Positions 15,396 to 24,215 are shown, numbered from the stretch's first letter. The stretch is DNA of 64,000 nt from Streptomyces mobaraensis NBRC 13819 = DSM 40847 (GCF_017916255.1 NZ_CP072827.1:4489501-4553500), one strand, 5' to 3'. Notes: generated from the letters alone by a model not told the origin. Translations and numbers: made by a program.

Positions 15396-16490
15396 TCAGC
15401 GCTCCTGGTAGCCGGGGATCTCCCGCGGGTCGCGCGGGCCGGGGCCGACGTACTTGGCCGACGGCCGGACCAGGCGGCCGGTGCGCTTCTGCTCCAGGAT
15501 GTGCGCGCTCCACCCGGCCGTCCGGGCGCAGGTGAACATCGACGTGAACATGTGCGCCGGAACCTCGGCGAAGTCGAGGACGATCGCCGCCCAGAACTCG
15601 ACGTTGGTGGCGAGCACCCGGTCGGGACGGCGGTTGTGCAGCTCCTCCAGGGCCGCCTTCTCCAGCGCCTCGGCGACCTCGAAGCGGGGCGCGCCCAGCT
15701 CCTTGGCCGTGCGCCGCAGCACCCGGGCGCGCGGGTCCTCGGCGCGGTAGACGCGGTGGCCGAAGCCCATCAGGCGCTCGCCCTTGTCCAGCGCCTGCTT
15801 GACGTAGGCGGTGGCGTCGCCGGTGCGCTCGATTTCCTCGATCATGCCGAGGACGCGGGACGGCGCGCCGCCGTGCAGCGGCCCGGACATGGCGCCGACC
15901 GCGCCGGACAGCGCCGCGGCGACGTCCGCGCCGGTGGACGCGATGACGCGGGCGGTGAACGTGGAGGCGTTCATGCCGTGTTCGGCGGCCGACGTCCAGT
16001 AGGCGTCGACGGCGGCGACGTGCTTGGGGTCGGGCTCGCCGCGCCAGCGCTTCATGAACCGCTCGACGACGGTCTCCGCCTTGTCGATCTCCCGCTGCGG
16101 CACCATCGGCAGGCCCTGGCCGCGCGCCGACTGGGCGACGTAGGAGAGGGCCATGACGGCGGCGCGGGCGAGGTTGTCGCGCGCGGTCGCCTCGTCGATG
16201 TCGAGCAGCGGCTTCAGGCCCCACACGGGGGCGAGCATGGCGAGCGCGGACTGGACGTCGACGCGGATGTCACCGGAGTGGACGGGGATGGGGAACGGCT
16301 CGGCGGGCGGCAGCCCGGGGTTGAACGAGCCGTCGACCAGCAGGCCCCAGACGTTCCCGAAGGAGACGTGGCCGACCAAGTCCTCGATGTCGACGCCTCG
16401 GTAGCGGAGTGCGCCGCCCTCCTTGTCGGGTTCGGCGATCTCCGTCTCGAACGCGACGACTCCTTCGAGTCCGGGTACGAAGTCGGACAT
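15396..16490 (-). CDS. citrate synthase
   Basis: 364 residues, the length of the short type I actinobacterial citrate synthases. ATG at 16490. The family is clear from LRYRGVDIEDLV (about 28-39), the catalytic histidines in SGPLHGGAPSRV and LMGFGHRVYRAEDPRA, and the aspartate region NVEFWAAIVLDFAEVP. The enzyme condenses acetyl-CoA and oxaloacetate; some short forms also act as 2-methylcitrate synthases. No prp genes are nearby, so citrate synthesis is favoured. The gene stands alone and divergent from pdxH, an arrangement I recall from Streptomyces coelicolor. Confidence 0.93.
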   Translation of the reverse strand: MSDFVPGLEGVVAFETEIAEPDKEGGALRYRGVDIEDLVGHVSFGNVWGLLVDGSFNPGLPPAEPFPIPVHSGDIRVDVQSALAMLAPVWGLKPLLDIDEATARDNLARAAVMALSYVAQSARGQGLPMVPQREIDKAETVVERFMKRWRGEPDPKHVAAVDAYWTSAAEHGMNASTFTARVIASTGADVAAALSGAVGAMSGPLHGGAPSRVLGMIEEIERTGDATAYVKQALDKGERLMGFGHRVYRAEDPRARVLRRTAKELGAPRFEVAEALEKAALEELHNRRPDRVLATNVEFWAAIVLDFAEVPAHMFTSMFTCARTAGWSAHILEQKRTGRLVRPSAKYVGPGPRDPREIPGYQER

Positions 16491-17207
16491 CAGGCGGCTC
16501 CTCGTGATGTGTTCGACAAGCGGCTGCCGACCGTGGCGGTGTCCCCGGCCGGTGGTCAGCGGAAGTCTGGTGCGTGTGCGGTGTCTGCTGGTGCTGCTGC
16601 GGCTGTCCCTGCCCCCGGGCCCGTCCCGGACGCCGACGGGGCGGTGCGGGGCGGGTGCCGGCCGGATGCGCGGCCGTGGCTCGCGCTCCGTGGTGTGTTC
16701 CTCGGGTCGTGCTCGGGTGGTGCTCGGGTGGTGCTCGGGGTTCCTGCTCAGGGGTCGTGCTCGGCTCGGTCTCGGCTCGTTTCCACCGGTCGTGCTGTCC
16801 GCCGGTCGTGTTCTCCACCGGTCATGCCCCGTGCGGGAGCACTTCACCCGGCACTTCACCCGTCTCCTCGGGAAGCCGGGCCAGGGCGGAAACGATAGCC
16901 GGTGCTGTGGGGGGTCCACAGCCTTCCACCTGGCGATTTTGGTGGGTTCGCCACATGCGGGGAAGGGTGATGTCCGGCACACCGTGCATTTCACCACGGG
17001 AAGGGTTGAGGGGAGCGGTGACGGGGCAGGATGAGTGGTTCCTTCGTGCGAAGACCGTTCTTTCTGTCGGCCGGTCGGCCGTTCTGTCTGTCGGCCGGTT
17101 GCCGCGTAGGGGCGGGGGGCGGTGGTCGGCGCCGGCGTCCGGGGCGGACCCGGTCCGCGGTCGCGCGGGTGCTGCGGACGCCCCCGCGTGTGCTGCAAGA
17201 TGAGCGG
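16491..17207. other. long divergent intergenic region, repeat rich
   Basis: 717 bases between citrate synthase (minus) and pdxH (plus) hold both promoters. It contains runs of GGTGCTCGGG-like repeats (about 16690-16790) and two copies of TCTGTCGGCCGGT (about 17065-17105). No frame shows a domain or a ribosome site. I could not pick out convincing promoters. Confidence 0.4.
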
Positions 17208-17909
17208 ATGTCTCACGTCTCCCCCGTCCCGCCGGCCGAGGACCCCGACAGCCCGCTGGACCCCGCCGTCATGCGCGCCCAGTACCGCACCTCCGGCCTG
17301 CGGGAACAGGACCTGGCCGAGGACCCGTACCGGCAGTTCGCCCGGTGGTTCGCCGAGGTGACGGCGAGCGGGCTGGAGGAGCCCAACGCCATGGTCGTCT
17401 CCACGGCGGACGCGGACGGGCGGCCGAGTTCGCGGACGGTGCTGCTGAAGGCGTACGACGAGCGCGGGTTCGTGTTCTTCACCAACTACGGCTCGCGCAA
17501 GGGCCTGGAGATCGCGGCCAATCCGTATGTGTCGCTGCTGTTCCCGTGGCATCCGCTGGCCCGCCAGGTCATCGTCGCGGGCCGCGCGGAACGCGTGGCT
17601 CCGGAGGAGACGGCGGCGTACTTCCACTCCCGTCCGCACGGTTCGCAGGTCGGCGCCCTGGCGAGCGCCCAGTCCACGGTGGTCGGCTCCCGGGAGGAGA
17701 TCGACGCGGCGTACGCGCGGCTGGCGGCGCGCTACCCGGAGGGCACGGAGGTACCGGTGCCGACGGAGTGGGGCGGCCTGCGGGTGGTGCCGGAGAGCGT
17801 GGAGTTCTGGCAGGGGCGGGAGAACCGGCTGCACGACCGGCTGCGGTTCGTCCGGGCGGCGGGCCCCGGGCAGGGGGAGGAGTGGCGGGTGGAGCGGCTG
17901 TGTCCGTAG
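17208..17909 (+). CDS. pdxH: pyridoxamine 5'-phosphate oxidase
   Basis: 233 residues from ATG 17208. It oxidises pyridoxine or pyridoxamine 5'-phosphate to pyridoxal 5'-phosphate with FMN. Family marks: [15 protein letters not shown] (about 18-32), the FMN-binding strands [20 protein letters not shown] (about 73-92) and [14 protein letters not shown], and the C-terminal signature [17 protein letters not shown] (about 201-217). The protein is full length. It is transcribed alone, divergent from citrate synthase. No leader structure for regulation by vitamin B6 was seen. Confidence 0.95.
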   Translation: MSHVSPVPPAEDPDSPLDPAVMRAQYRTSGLREQDLAEDPYRQFARWFAEVTASGLEEPNAMVVSTADADGRPSSRTVLLKAYDERGFVFFTNYGSRKGLEIAANPYVSLLFPWHPLARQVIVAGRAERVAPEETAAYFHSRPHGSQVGALASAQSTVVGSREEIDAAYARLAARYPEGTEVPVPTEWGGLRVVPESVEFWQGRENRLHDRLRFVRAAGPGQGEEWRVERLCP

Positions 17910-18136
17910 AGGCGGGTGGGGGCGGGTACGCCGCGTCCGCTCGGCTCGTCTGTCTGTCGCGTCCGCTCGGCGCGCCTGTCCGCCTGGGGCGTTGGGCTCG
18001 ATCGTTCGGCGTGCTCGTCCGGTGCGGTCGTTCGATGCGATCGCTCGGCCGCTCGGCCCGGTCGTCCGGACGGTAGTTCGGCGCGGTTGTTCATGTCGGC
18101 CGTTCGTACCGGCCGTGAAACGCCCTGAAACGCAGG
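17910..18136. other. low-complexity intergenic DNA
   Basis: Region after pdxH dominated by short repeats of the type TCGGTCGTCCG/CGTCCGCTCGG. No gene could be supported. It continues into the inverted repeat at 18137-18211. Confidence 0.4.
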
Positions 18137-18211
18137 CGATCCGTGGGCCGCTGACCGTCGCGCCTCGTGGCGCGGCGGTGCCGAGCGGACGACTCGGCGG
18201 CCCACGGATCG
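18137..18211. repeat. perfect 14-bp inverted repeat with 47-base loop
   Basis: CGATCCGTGGGCCG (18137-18150) is exactly inverted at 18198-18211. The loop contains a smaller GC-rich hairpin. Possible terminator between pdxH and the PAS gene. Confidence 0.7.
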
Positions 18212-18507
18212 GGTGACTGCTGGGAATTGGGCCGGCTTCCCCGGGGCCCGTCAGGACCCGGAAGACCCGGCGCTGCGCTCTGCGCGACGACGGGCGCTAG
18301 CCCGCAGTCACCTCACGCGTCCGGACTGAAACCATCTGTCCGATCACCTCCCTTCTCGTGTGCCCCACACAGTAGGCAGCCCCCGGGAGGGTCACAACCC
18401 AATTTCCGCGAGCACCGATTTCGCCGAAGACGGTGTGGTGTCCGGCGGGGTCGAGTTGAATGGCCCGTCGTGCAGGACATGCGGACGCGTCCAGCAGGGG
18501 GTATCTC

Positions 18508-19977
18508 GTGACCGCTCCACACCACTCCGGTCCCGCTCGCCACGAGGCCCGGCCGGCGGCGGGGGAGACCGACGCCGCCGACCCCGGACCCGTCCCCGGC
18601 GCCGGCCGTGACGCCGACGGCCGCGGGTCCCCCTCCGACGGCGAGGACCACGACCTCCTCGCCGCCCTCCTCGACGGCATGGACGCCGCGCTCTGCGCGT
18701 TCGACGCCGAGGGCACCGTGACCCACTGGAACCGCGAGGCCGAACGCATCCTCGGCTGGACGGCGCGGGAGGCGGTGGGCCGGCAGGGCCTCGCCGGCTG
18801 GGCGGTGCGCGAGGCGGACGCGGCGGCGCTCGACGCCCGGCTGGCGGAGGCGATGGGCGGCAACGGGCGGCAGGTGGACGAGTTCGCGCTGCTCACCAAG
18901 GACGGCGGCCGGGTCCTGGTCCGTACCCAGACATCGGCCGTGCCCGGTCCCGACGGCGAGCCGGCCGGCGTGTACTGCGCGTTCAGCGAGGTCCACACCC
19001 AGATCGACCTGGAGCGCTCGGTGGCGCTCAGCGAGGCCCTGTTCGGGGACGCGTCCTGGGGCGTCCTGCTGATCGACGCCGACCTGCGGCCCGCCCTGGC
19101 CAACGCGCACGCGGCGCGTGCCCTGCGGTGCAGCCGCTCCGGACTGCTCGGCCGCCCGCTCGGCGACCTGCTCGACCAGGGGCTGGAGGACGTCGAGAGC
19201 GCGCTCCAGCACGTCCTGGCGACCGGCGCGCCGCCCGCCCCCACCGAGCTGTGGGTCACCGTCCGGGGCGGCGCCGACGCCGCGTCGGACGGCCGCGCGG
19301 CGGGCGCACCCGAGCGGCGCTGCTGGCGGAGCGGGTTCCTCCGGCTGGCCACACCGCTGGCCGAGGAACCGGTGCCGCTGGGCGTGGCCTGGCTCTTCCT
19401 CGACGTCACCAAGGCCCGGCTGGCCGAGCAGGAGAGCGCCCGGCTGCGGTTCCGCGGCAGCCAGCTGCACCGCGCGGGCCGGGCGGTCGCCGAGTGCGAG
19501 GACCCCATGGAGGCCGCCGCCCTCTACATGGACTTCGCCCTCGCCGGCTTCGCCGACCACGCCCTGATCGACCTGCTCCCCGAGCCCGAGCCGGAGCCCG
19601 AGCACCCGATCCGGCTGCTCCGCGCGGCGGCCACCCCGGCGGGAGCGACGGGCGGGAGCGGCACGGCCTCCGTCCGCGGCTGCCTCCCGGTGCCGTACGG
19701 GGAGGGGCACCCGGCCCTCCAGGCGGTCGAGCGCTGCGGTTCCGTCCGGGCCGTCTCCGACCGCACCCGCGACTGGGCCGCCGCCCGCAAATGGCCCGCC
19801 GGCACCCAGCACGCCCTCTCCACCGCGCTGCGCAGCCGCGGGCGCACGGTGGGAGTGGTCACGTTCCTGCGCGGGCCGTCCCGCCGGCCGTTCGACCGCG
19901 CGGACGCGACGTACGCGGAGGACATCGCGACGCGAGTGGCGGCGGCGGTGGACCTGGCGGCGGCGACGGCGGGGTAG
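18508..19977 (+). CDS. PAS-PAS-GAF sensor protein without output domain
   Basis: 489 residues. GTG 18508 follows AGGGGG. After a charged, disordered N-terminus (1-45) comes a PAS domain (about 50-165) with LLDGMDAALCAFDAEGTVTH and the typical WNREAERILGW core. A second PAS (about 175-310) starts SWGVLLIDADLRPALAN. A C-terminal GAF-like domain (about 325-485) ends in EDIATRVAAAVDLAAA. Streptomyces proteins of this layout usually carry a PP2C/SpoIIE phosphatase or kinase; here none is present. It may sense a small molecule or redox state and signal by protein contact. It converges on the SIS-domain gene. Confidence 0.82.
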   Translation: MTAPHHSGPARHEARPAAGETDAADPGPVPGAGRDADGRGSPSDGEDHDLLAALLDGMDAALCAFDAEGTVTHWNREAERILGWTAREAVGRQGLAGWAVREADAAALDARLAEAMGGNGRQVDEFALLTKDGGRVLVRTQTSAVPGPDGEPAGVYCAFSEVHTQIDLERSVALSEALFGDASWGVLLIDADLRPALANAHAARALRCSRSGLLGRPLGDLLDQGLEDVESALQHVLATGAPPAPTELWVTVRGGADAASDGRAAGAPERRCWRSGFLRLATPLAEEPVPLGVAWLFLDVTKARLAEQESARLRFRGSQLHRAGRAVAECEDPMEAAALYMDFALAGFADHALIDLLPEPEPEPEHPIRLLRAAATPAGATGGSGTASVRGCLPVPYGEGHPALQAVERCGSVRAVSDRTRDWAAARKWPAGTQHALSTALRSRGRTVGVVTFLRGPSRRPFDRADATYAEDIATRVAAAVDLAAATAG

Positions 19978-20036
19978 GGGCTGCCGGGCTCGGGGCCGGC
20001 GGGTCGGGGCCGGCGGCCTGTGCCGGACCCGTACTG

Positions 20037-20093
20037 GTGCCGGCAGAAGATCCGGCCCGGTGCTCTAGTGCCGGAAGAAGATCCGGTCCCGGT
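20037..20093. repeat. direct repeat at the 3' end of the SIS-domain gene
   Basis: The 25-base segment at 20037-20061 (core AGAAGATCCGG) repeats at 20068-20093 with few changes. The second copy contains the stop codon and last codons of the SIS-domain gene, so the gene end is partly duplicated. Confidence 0.75.
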
Positions 20094-20826
20094 ATTCGGC
20101 AAGCACCCGGCCGTTCCACTCGTGCCCGCCGTCCACGTTCCCGGACCGCAGCATCGGCGGCTCGATCCCGCGCGCGGCCAGCTCCCCGGCGGCCGAGGCG
20201 ATCACGGCCTGCATCAGGGCGCTGGTGACGACGGTGGAGGCGGGCGCGAAGGGCGCGGCGATGCCGTCGGCCGTCAACTCCGCGTCGCCGATGCCGATCT
20301 TGCTGTCGACGACGACGTCGCAGTGGTCCTTCAGGAACGTGCCGGACACGTGCCGGGACTTGGTGTGCTCGGCGTAGGCGAGCGACGTGACGCCGACGAC
20401 CTTGAGGCCGAGCGCGCGGGCGTTCATCGCCATCTCGACGGGCAGCGAGTTGCGGCCGGAGAGGGAGATCACCACGAGGACGTCGCCCGCCTGCACGGGA
20501 CTGGTGTCGAGCACCGCGCCCGCGAGCCCGTCCACCCGCTCCAGGGCGCTGCCGAGGGTCGCGGGAGTGACGTCGACGCCGACCGTGCCGGGCACGGCCA
20601 GCAGGTTGACCAGGGCCAGGCCGCCGGCGCGGTAGACGACGTCCTGGGCGGCGATGGACGAGTGGCCGGCGCCGAAGACGAAGATCCGTCCGCCGTCCGC
20701 GACCGTGTCGGCGATCAGGGCCGCCGCGTCGGCGATGTGCTCCGCCTCCTCGTCGCGGGCGCGCCGGAGCAGCTCGATCGCGGCGTCGAAGAACTGGCCG
20801 GCCAGCTTGTTCCCGCTCATCGCCAT
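20065..20826 (-). CDS. SIS-domain sugar-phosphate-binding protein
   Basis: 253 residues. The SIS fold of sugar isomerases and their regulators is shown by GGRIFVFGAGHSSIAAQDV (about 45-63), DVLVVISLSGRNSLPVEMAM (about 114-133) and LKVVGVTSLAYAEH (about 140-153). Closest architecture is the stand-alone SIS protein of the YckF/GmhA/phosphosugar-binding type; ligands are phosphosugars, possibly GlcNAc-6-P or MurNAc-6-P. It is divergent from dmdR1, a neighbourhood I recall as conserved in Streptomyces. The Glu and His that would make it an isomerase cannot be assigned reliably. Confidence 0.85.
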   Translation of the reverse strand: MAMSGNKLAGQFFDAAIELLRRARDEEAEHIADAAALIADTVADGGRIFVFGAGHSSIAAQDVVYRAGGLALVNLLAVPGTVGVDVTPATLGSALERVDGLAGAVLDTSPVQAGDVLVVISLSGRNSLPVEMAMNARALGLKVVGVTSLAYAEHTKSRHVSGTFLKDHCDVVVDSKIGIGDAELTADGIAAPFAPASTVVTSALMQAVIASAAGELAARGIEPPMLRSGNVDGGHEWNGRVLAEYRDRIFFRH

Positions 20827-21069
20827 GGGCTCCTCGGCATCTCTGTCGGCGTCGTCGGCGTCAGGTCAGGTCGCCCGCGCGGCGGCCACCGGCGGCGCCG
20901 GCGTGCTGCCGGCGGCGCGGGGCCGTCGTGGTGGCGCGGCTCACGTTGCGCGTTTGACCTGCGCCCTGTCAATACGGCGGTCCCTGGGCGGGCGGTACAC
21001 GCCCGGCTTGTCAGTGGTATGCGTCAGAATTGGTGCCAGGGCCAGCGCACGACTTATCGAGGGGCACGC
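20827..21069. promoter_or_regulatory. divergent promoter region, SIS gene and dmdR1
   Basis: 243 bases. TTGACC (about 20954) and TTGTCA (about 21008) are possible -35 boxes for dmdR1, without good -10 partners. I looked for the 19-bp iron box TTAGGTTAGGCTCACCTAA and found no match, so autoregulation by DmdR1 is not evident. Confidence 0.35.
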
Positions 21070-22017
21070 ATGTCCGGACTGATCGACACCACGGAGATGT
21101 ATCTCCGCACCATCCTGGAGCTGGAAGAGGAAGGTGTGGTCCCGATGCGTGCGCGCATTGCGGAGCGGCTGGACCAGAGCGGTCCGACGGTGAGCCAGAC
21201 GGTCGCGCGCATGGAGCGCGACGGCCTGGTCACGGTCGCCGGCGACCGCCACCTGGAGCTCACCGAGGAGGGCCGCCGGCTGGCGACGCGCGTCATGCGC
21301 AAGCACCGGCTCGCCGAGTGCCTGCTGGTCGACGTGATCGGCCTGGAGTGGGAGCAGGTCCACGAGGAGGCGTGCCGCTGGGAGCACGTGATGAGCGAGG
21401 CCGTCGAGCGGCGCGTGCTGGAGCTGCTGCGCCACCCCACCGAGTCGCCGTACGGCAACCCCATCCCCGGGCTGGAGGAGCTCGGCGAGAAGGCCGAGGC
21501 CGACCCCTACCTGAACGAGGACATGGTCAGCCTGCTCGACCTGACGCCCGGGACGGACGGCAAGACCGTCGTCGTGCGGCGCATCGGCGAGCCGATCCAG
21601 AGCGACGCGCAGCTGATGCACACCCTGCGTCGCGTGGGGGTGCAGCCGGGTGCCGTGGTCAGCGTGACGGAGTCGCCCGGTGGGGTGATGGTCGGCAGCA
21701 GCGGCGAGTCCGCCGAGCTGGCTTCGGAGATCGCCTCGCACGTCTTCGTCGCCAAGCGCTGACCCAGGGGTTCTCCCCGGGGGCTTCCTCCGGGCCTCTC
21801 CCCGCGGTGACCGGCACTGACCGGTGCTGACCGGTGGGTTTACCCTCCGCACGCCGGTTCGCCGTCGGCTCGCCGCCGGTTTCGCCGTCGGTCGTACAGC
21901 GGTCGTGCGACGCCCGTCCGCGCGGCCCGCACGGCCCACGCGCGCCGGCCCCGCGCCGCCGCGCGGGCCCACGCGCCTCTCCCGGCGGGGTGCCGGCGGG
22001 GCCCGCGGTGTGGTCAA
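20941..22017 (-). other. antisense reading frame spanning dmdR1
   Basis: An open frame of 358 codons covers dmdR1 completely on the opposite strand. In S. coelicolor an antiparallel gene named adm has been reported opposite dmdR1 and linked to antibiotic and siderophore production. This frame could be its counterpart, but long antisense frames arise automatically in GC-rich genes and I see no ribosome site or domain. Confidence 0.25.
21070..21762 (+). CDS. dmdR1: iron-dependent repressor, DtxR family (DmdR1)
   Basis: 230 residues, the same length as DmdR1 of S. coelicolor as I recall it. ATG 21070 follows GAGGGG. N-terminal winged helix (about 5-65, MYLRTILELEEEGVVPMRAR), dimerisation and metal-binding domain (about 66-140) and an SH3-like domain (about 150-230). 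All DtxR metal ligands are in place with the same numbering: M10, H79, E83, H98, C102, E105 and H106. With Fe2+ it represses siderophore and iron-uptake genes and activates iron storage. A long reading frame lies antisense to the whole gene. Confidence 0.95.
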   Translation: MSGLIDTTEMYLRTILELEEEGVVPMRARIAERLDQSGPTVSQTVARMERDGLVTVAGDRHLELTEEGRRLATRVMRKHRLAECLLVDVIGLEWEQVHEEACRWEHVMSEAVERRVLELLRHPTESPYGNPIPGLEELGEKAEADPYLNEDMVSLLDLTPGTDGKTVVVRRIGEPIQSDAQLMHTLRRVGVQPGAVVSVTESPGGVMVGSSGESAELASEIASHVFVAKR

Positions 22018-22136
22018 CTACCCATTCCCCGGCCGGAGTCGGCGGAAGTCGACGGATCGCGTACAGACGCCCCCGGGGCGTGTCACGCTGGCGTAGTGGC
22101 ATATGCGCTCGCGCCGCCGACCAGGGAGGGGAGCCG

Positions 22137-23072
22137 ATGAGGCACGGGGTGCTCCACACGCGGCCCGCGTCTCCTGAGGCGCGTGCGCCGCTTGCGGTTT
22201 CCGCCGGGATGGCAGGCACGGCGCCCGCCCTGGCAGCGGCCCGCGTAGCCGGCGGGACCGTCTCCGTCCGGTTCCTCGCGGCACGCAGGCCCTCGTCCCC
22301 GCGCCCGGCCAAGGGGCGGTCACGGCGTACGCAGGCCCCGACCGGGGCGCCGGCCACGAGTACGGGTGGGCGGGACTGCTCGGCGGGAGCGTGGCACGTG
22401 ATCGTGCCCGCCTGCGCGGTACGGGCGCCGCACGGGGTGGTGGCGTCCGTCGGGGCGCTGATCGAGGGTGTGTCCGCCCGTCCGATGGCTGCGCGGACCG
22501 CCATCCTGCCCGTCTGCTCGGTACGGGCGTCGTACGGAGTGGTGGTGTCGGTCGGCCCGCTGGTCGAGGGCGGGTCCGCCCGTCCGGTGGGGGTGCCGCG
22601 CGCGACTGCCCCCGCGCGCTCGGCGCGCACGCCGCATGGGACACGGGTATTGGCGGGTGCGCTGCGGGCAGGCCGGCCTGCCCGCCACGCGCAAGCGCTG
22701 CGCGCGACCGCTCCCGGGTGGCCGGCGGGGGGCCCGCGCGGGGTGCGAGAGGCGGGCGGTGCGTTATGCGGCGGCGCGTCGACGCGGCCCGCAGGGGCGC
22801 CGCTCACCGGACCACCGCGCCCCGCGGGGCCGCCAAGCATGACAAGGGCCCCGGCGCCCTCGCGGGCGGCCGGGGCCCCGCCTCCCCGTATTCCCCCTCT
22901 GGCGACCCGGGGCCCCGAGCTCCCAGGGTGCGCCTCGCGGACCTGTTTCCCCGAGCGGTCCGCGCCCGAGTCGATTTCTCCCCTTGGCGACGACGGTCAA
23001 CCCTCGGCCCCGGTCACTCGAACGAGGGGTGTTGAGCGCGAGAACCGTCCCACTCGAAAGGGGGTTCCATAA
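22137..23072 (+). CDS. doubtful ORF with four 34-residue repeats
   Basis: 311 codons. In favour: an ATG preceded by GGGAGGGG at ideal spacing. Residues 89-224 are four tandem units of 34 residues with the pattern (I/T)xPxxxxRxPHGVxxxxGAL, and the 102-bp period keeps the frame. Against: the composition is low-complexity (Ala, Pro, Arg, Gly, Ser), the repeat copies differ as often at codon positions 1 and 2 as at position 3, and no domain is recognisable. It ends two bases before a possible GTG start of the next gene. I treat it as a hypothesis. Confidence 0.33.
   Translation: MRHGVLHTRPASPEARAPLAVSAGMAGTAPALAAARVAGGTVSVRFLAARRPSSPRPAKGRSRRTQAPTGAPATSTGGRDCSAGAWHVIVPACAVRAPHGVVASVGALIEGVSARPMAARTAILPVCSVRASYGVVVSVGPLVEGGSARPVGVPRATAPARSARTPHGTRVLAGALRAGRPARHAQALRATAPGWPAGGPRGVREAGGALCGGASTRPAGAPLTGPPRPAGPPSMTRAPAPSRAAGAPPPRIPPLATRGPELPGCASRTCFPERSAPESISPLGDDGQPSAPVTRTRGVERENRPTRKGVP
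22401..22808. repeat. four imperfect 102-bp tandem repeats
   Basis: Units at 22401-22502, 22503-22604, 22605-22706 and 22707-22808. The first two are most alike (shared segments such as CGGTACGGGCG and GTCCGCCCGTCCG); the last two have diverged strongly. Confidence 0.7.
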
Positions 23073-23100
23073 AGTGCAGCTGTCCGGGGGTGAAGTGGGG

Positions 23101-24024
23101 ATGCCAGGAGTGATGGCGCGGCGTATCGATGTCAGTGGGAGCGGTGGAGTGCGGCTCGCCGCCTGGGAGTTCGCCGACCGGACGCGGACGGTCGACGCGC
23201 TGGGCGGCGCGCCGGTGCACACGGTGCCGGCCGTGGCCCGGGGACGGGAGCCCGGCGCGGGCGGGGTCCTGCTGCTGCACGGGCTGATGGGCCGCGCGGC
23301 GCACTGGGCCGAGACGGCCCGTTGGCTCTCCGCCCGGTACCGCGTGGTGGCCCTCGATCAGCGAGGGCACGGGCGCAGCGAGAAGCCCGTCGGGGGCCCG
23401 TACGTGCTGGACGCGTACGTCTCCGACGCCGAGGCGGTCGTCGAGCGGCTGGGGCTCGCCCCGGTCACCCTCATCGGCCACGCGATGGGCGCCCTCACGG
23501 CCTGGCGGCTGGCGGCGCGCAGGCCCGACCTCGTCCGGGCCCTCGTCATCTGCGACATGCGCGCCTCCGCGCTGGGCGCCGCCACCCAGCGCCGCTGGGG
23601 CGAGTGGTTCAAGTCCTGGCCGGTGCCCTTCGCCACGCTGGCGGACGTCCGCCACTGGTTCGGCCAGGAAGATCCGACCCTGGACCGTCCGGCTCCCGCC
23701 CGCGGCGACTTCTACGCCGAGGTGATGGCCGAACGCGCGGACGGCTGGCGCCCGCTCTTCTTCCGCCGCCAGATGCTCATGGCCCGCGAGGCGTACGCCC
23801 ACGACGCCCACTGGGAGGAGCTGGCCCTCGTCGAGTGCCCCGCCCTCGTCGTCCGCGGCCTGGACGGCGAACTCGGGCGTGCCGAGGCCCAGGAGATGGT
23901 CCGCGTCCTCCCTCAGGGCCGCTACGCCGAGGTGGCCGACGCCGGCCACTTCCTCCACTACGACCAGCCGGCCGCCTGGCGCCGCGCGGCCGAGCCCTTC
24001 CTCCGCGCGGCGGTACCGGTGTAA
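23101..24024 (+). CDS. alpha/beta-hydrolase-fold protein lacking nucleophile
   Basis: 307 residues from ATG 23101 (GTG 23074, behind AAAGGGGG, is the alternative). The fold is clear: VLLLHGLMGRAAHW with the HG oxyanion motif (about 56-69), YRVVALDQRGHGRS (about 80-93), VVRGLDGELG (about 257-266) and the terminal histidine in DAGHFLHYDQP. The nucleophile elbow, usually G-x-S-x-G, reads GHAMG with A128, so the catalytic serine is missing while Asp and His remain. It therefore cannot be an ordinary serine esterase. It may be a binding protein or use a different mechanism. It stands alone. Confidence 0.82.
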   Translation: MPGVMARRIDVSGSGGVRLAAWEFADRTRTVDALGGAPVHTVPAVARGREPGAGGVLLLHGLMGRAAHWAETARWLSARYRVVALDQRGHGRSEKPVGGPYVLDAYVSDAEAVVERLGLAPVTLIGHAMGALTAWRLAARRPDLVRALVICDMRASALGAATQRRWGEWFKSWPVPFATLADVRHWFGQEDPTLDRPAPARGDFYAEVMAERADGWRPLFFRRQMLMAREAYAHDAHWEELALVECPALVVRGLDGELGRAEAQEMVRVLPQGRYAEVADAGHFLHYDQPAAWRRAAEPFLRAAVPV

Positions 24025-24133
24025 CGGCGGCGCGAGGCTCCGGCCTCGCCCCGCCCCCCACGCCCGTGACCTGCCGAAACGTCTGCCGAAGGAGACGCCT
24101 CGAAAGGGCCGCGTCCGCACGCCCCGAAATAAT

Positions 24134-24149
24134 TCAACGGGCGTTGACA
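24134..24149 (+). promoter_or_regulatory. palindrome overlapping a -35 box
   Basis: TCAACG-GG-CGTTGA (24134-24147) is a perfect inverted repeat and overlaps TTGACA (24144-24149), the likely -35 box of the monooxygenase gene. A repressor of MarR or TetR type binding here would exclude RNA polymerase. The -10 box is weak. Confidence 0.45.
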
Positions 24150-24215
24150 TTCCTCCGCCCGAGGTGTGCACTGGAAGGGAACAGGTCGTAGGAACACCGG
24201 CCATAGGAGGCCGTC

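Noticed and set aside
20827..21069. Iron box controlling dmdR1
   Set aside because: No sequence close to the 19-bp DmdR/DtxR operator was found by eye.
21834..22136. N-terminal extension of the repeat-rich ORF
   Set aside because: The frame is open but the only convincing ribosome site precedes ATG 22137.
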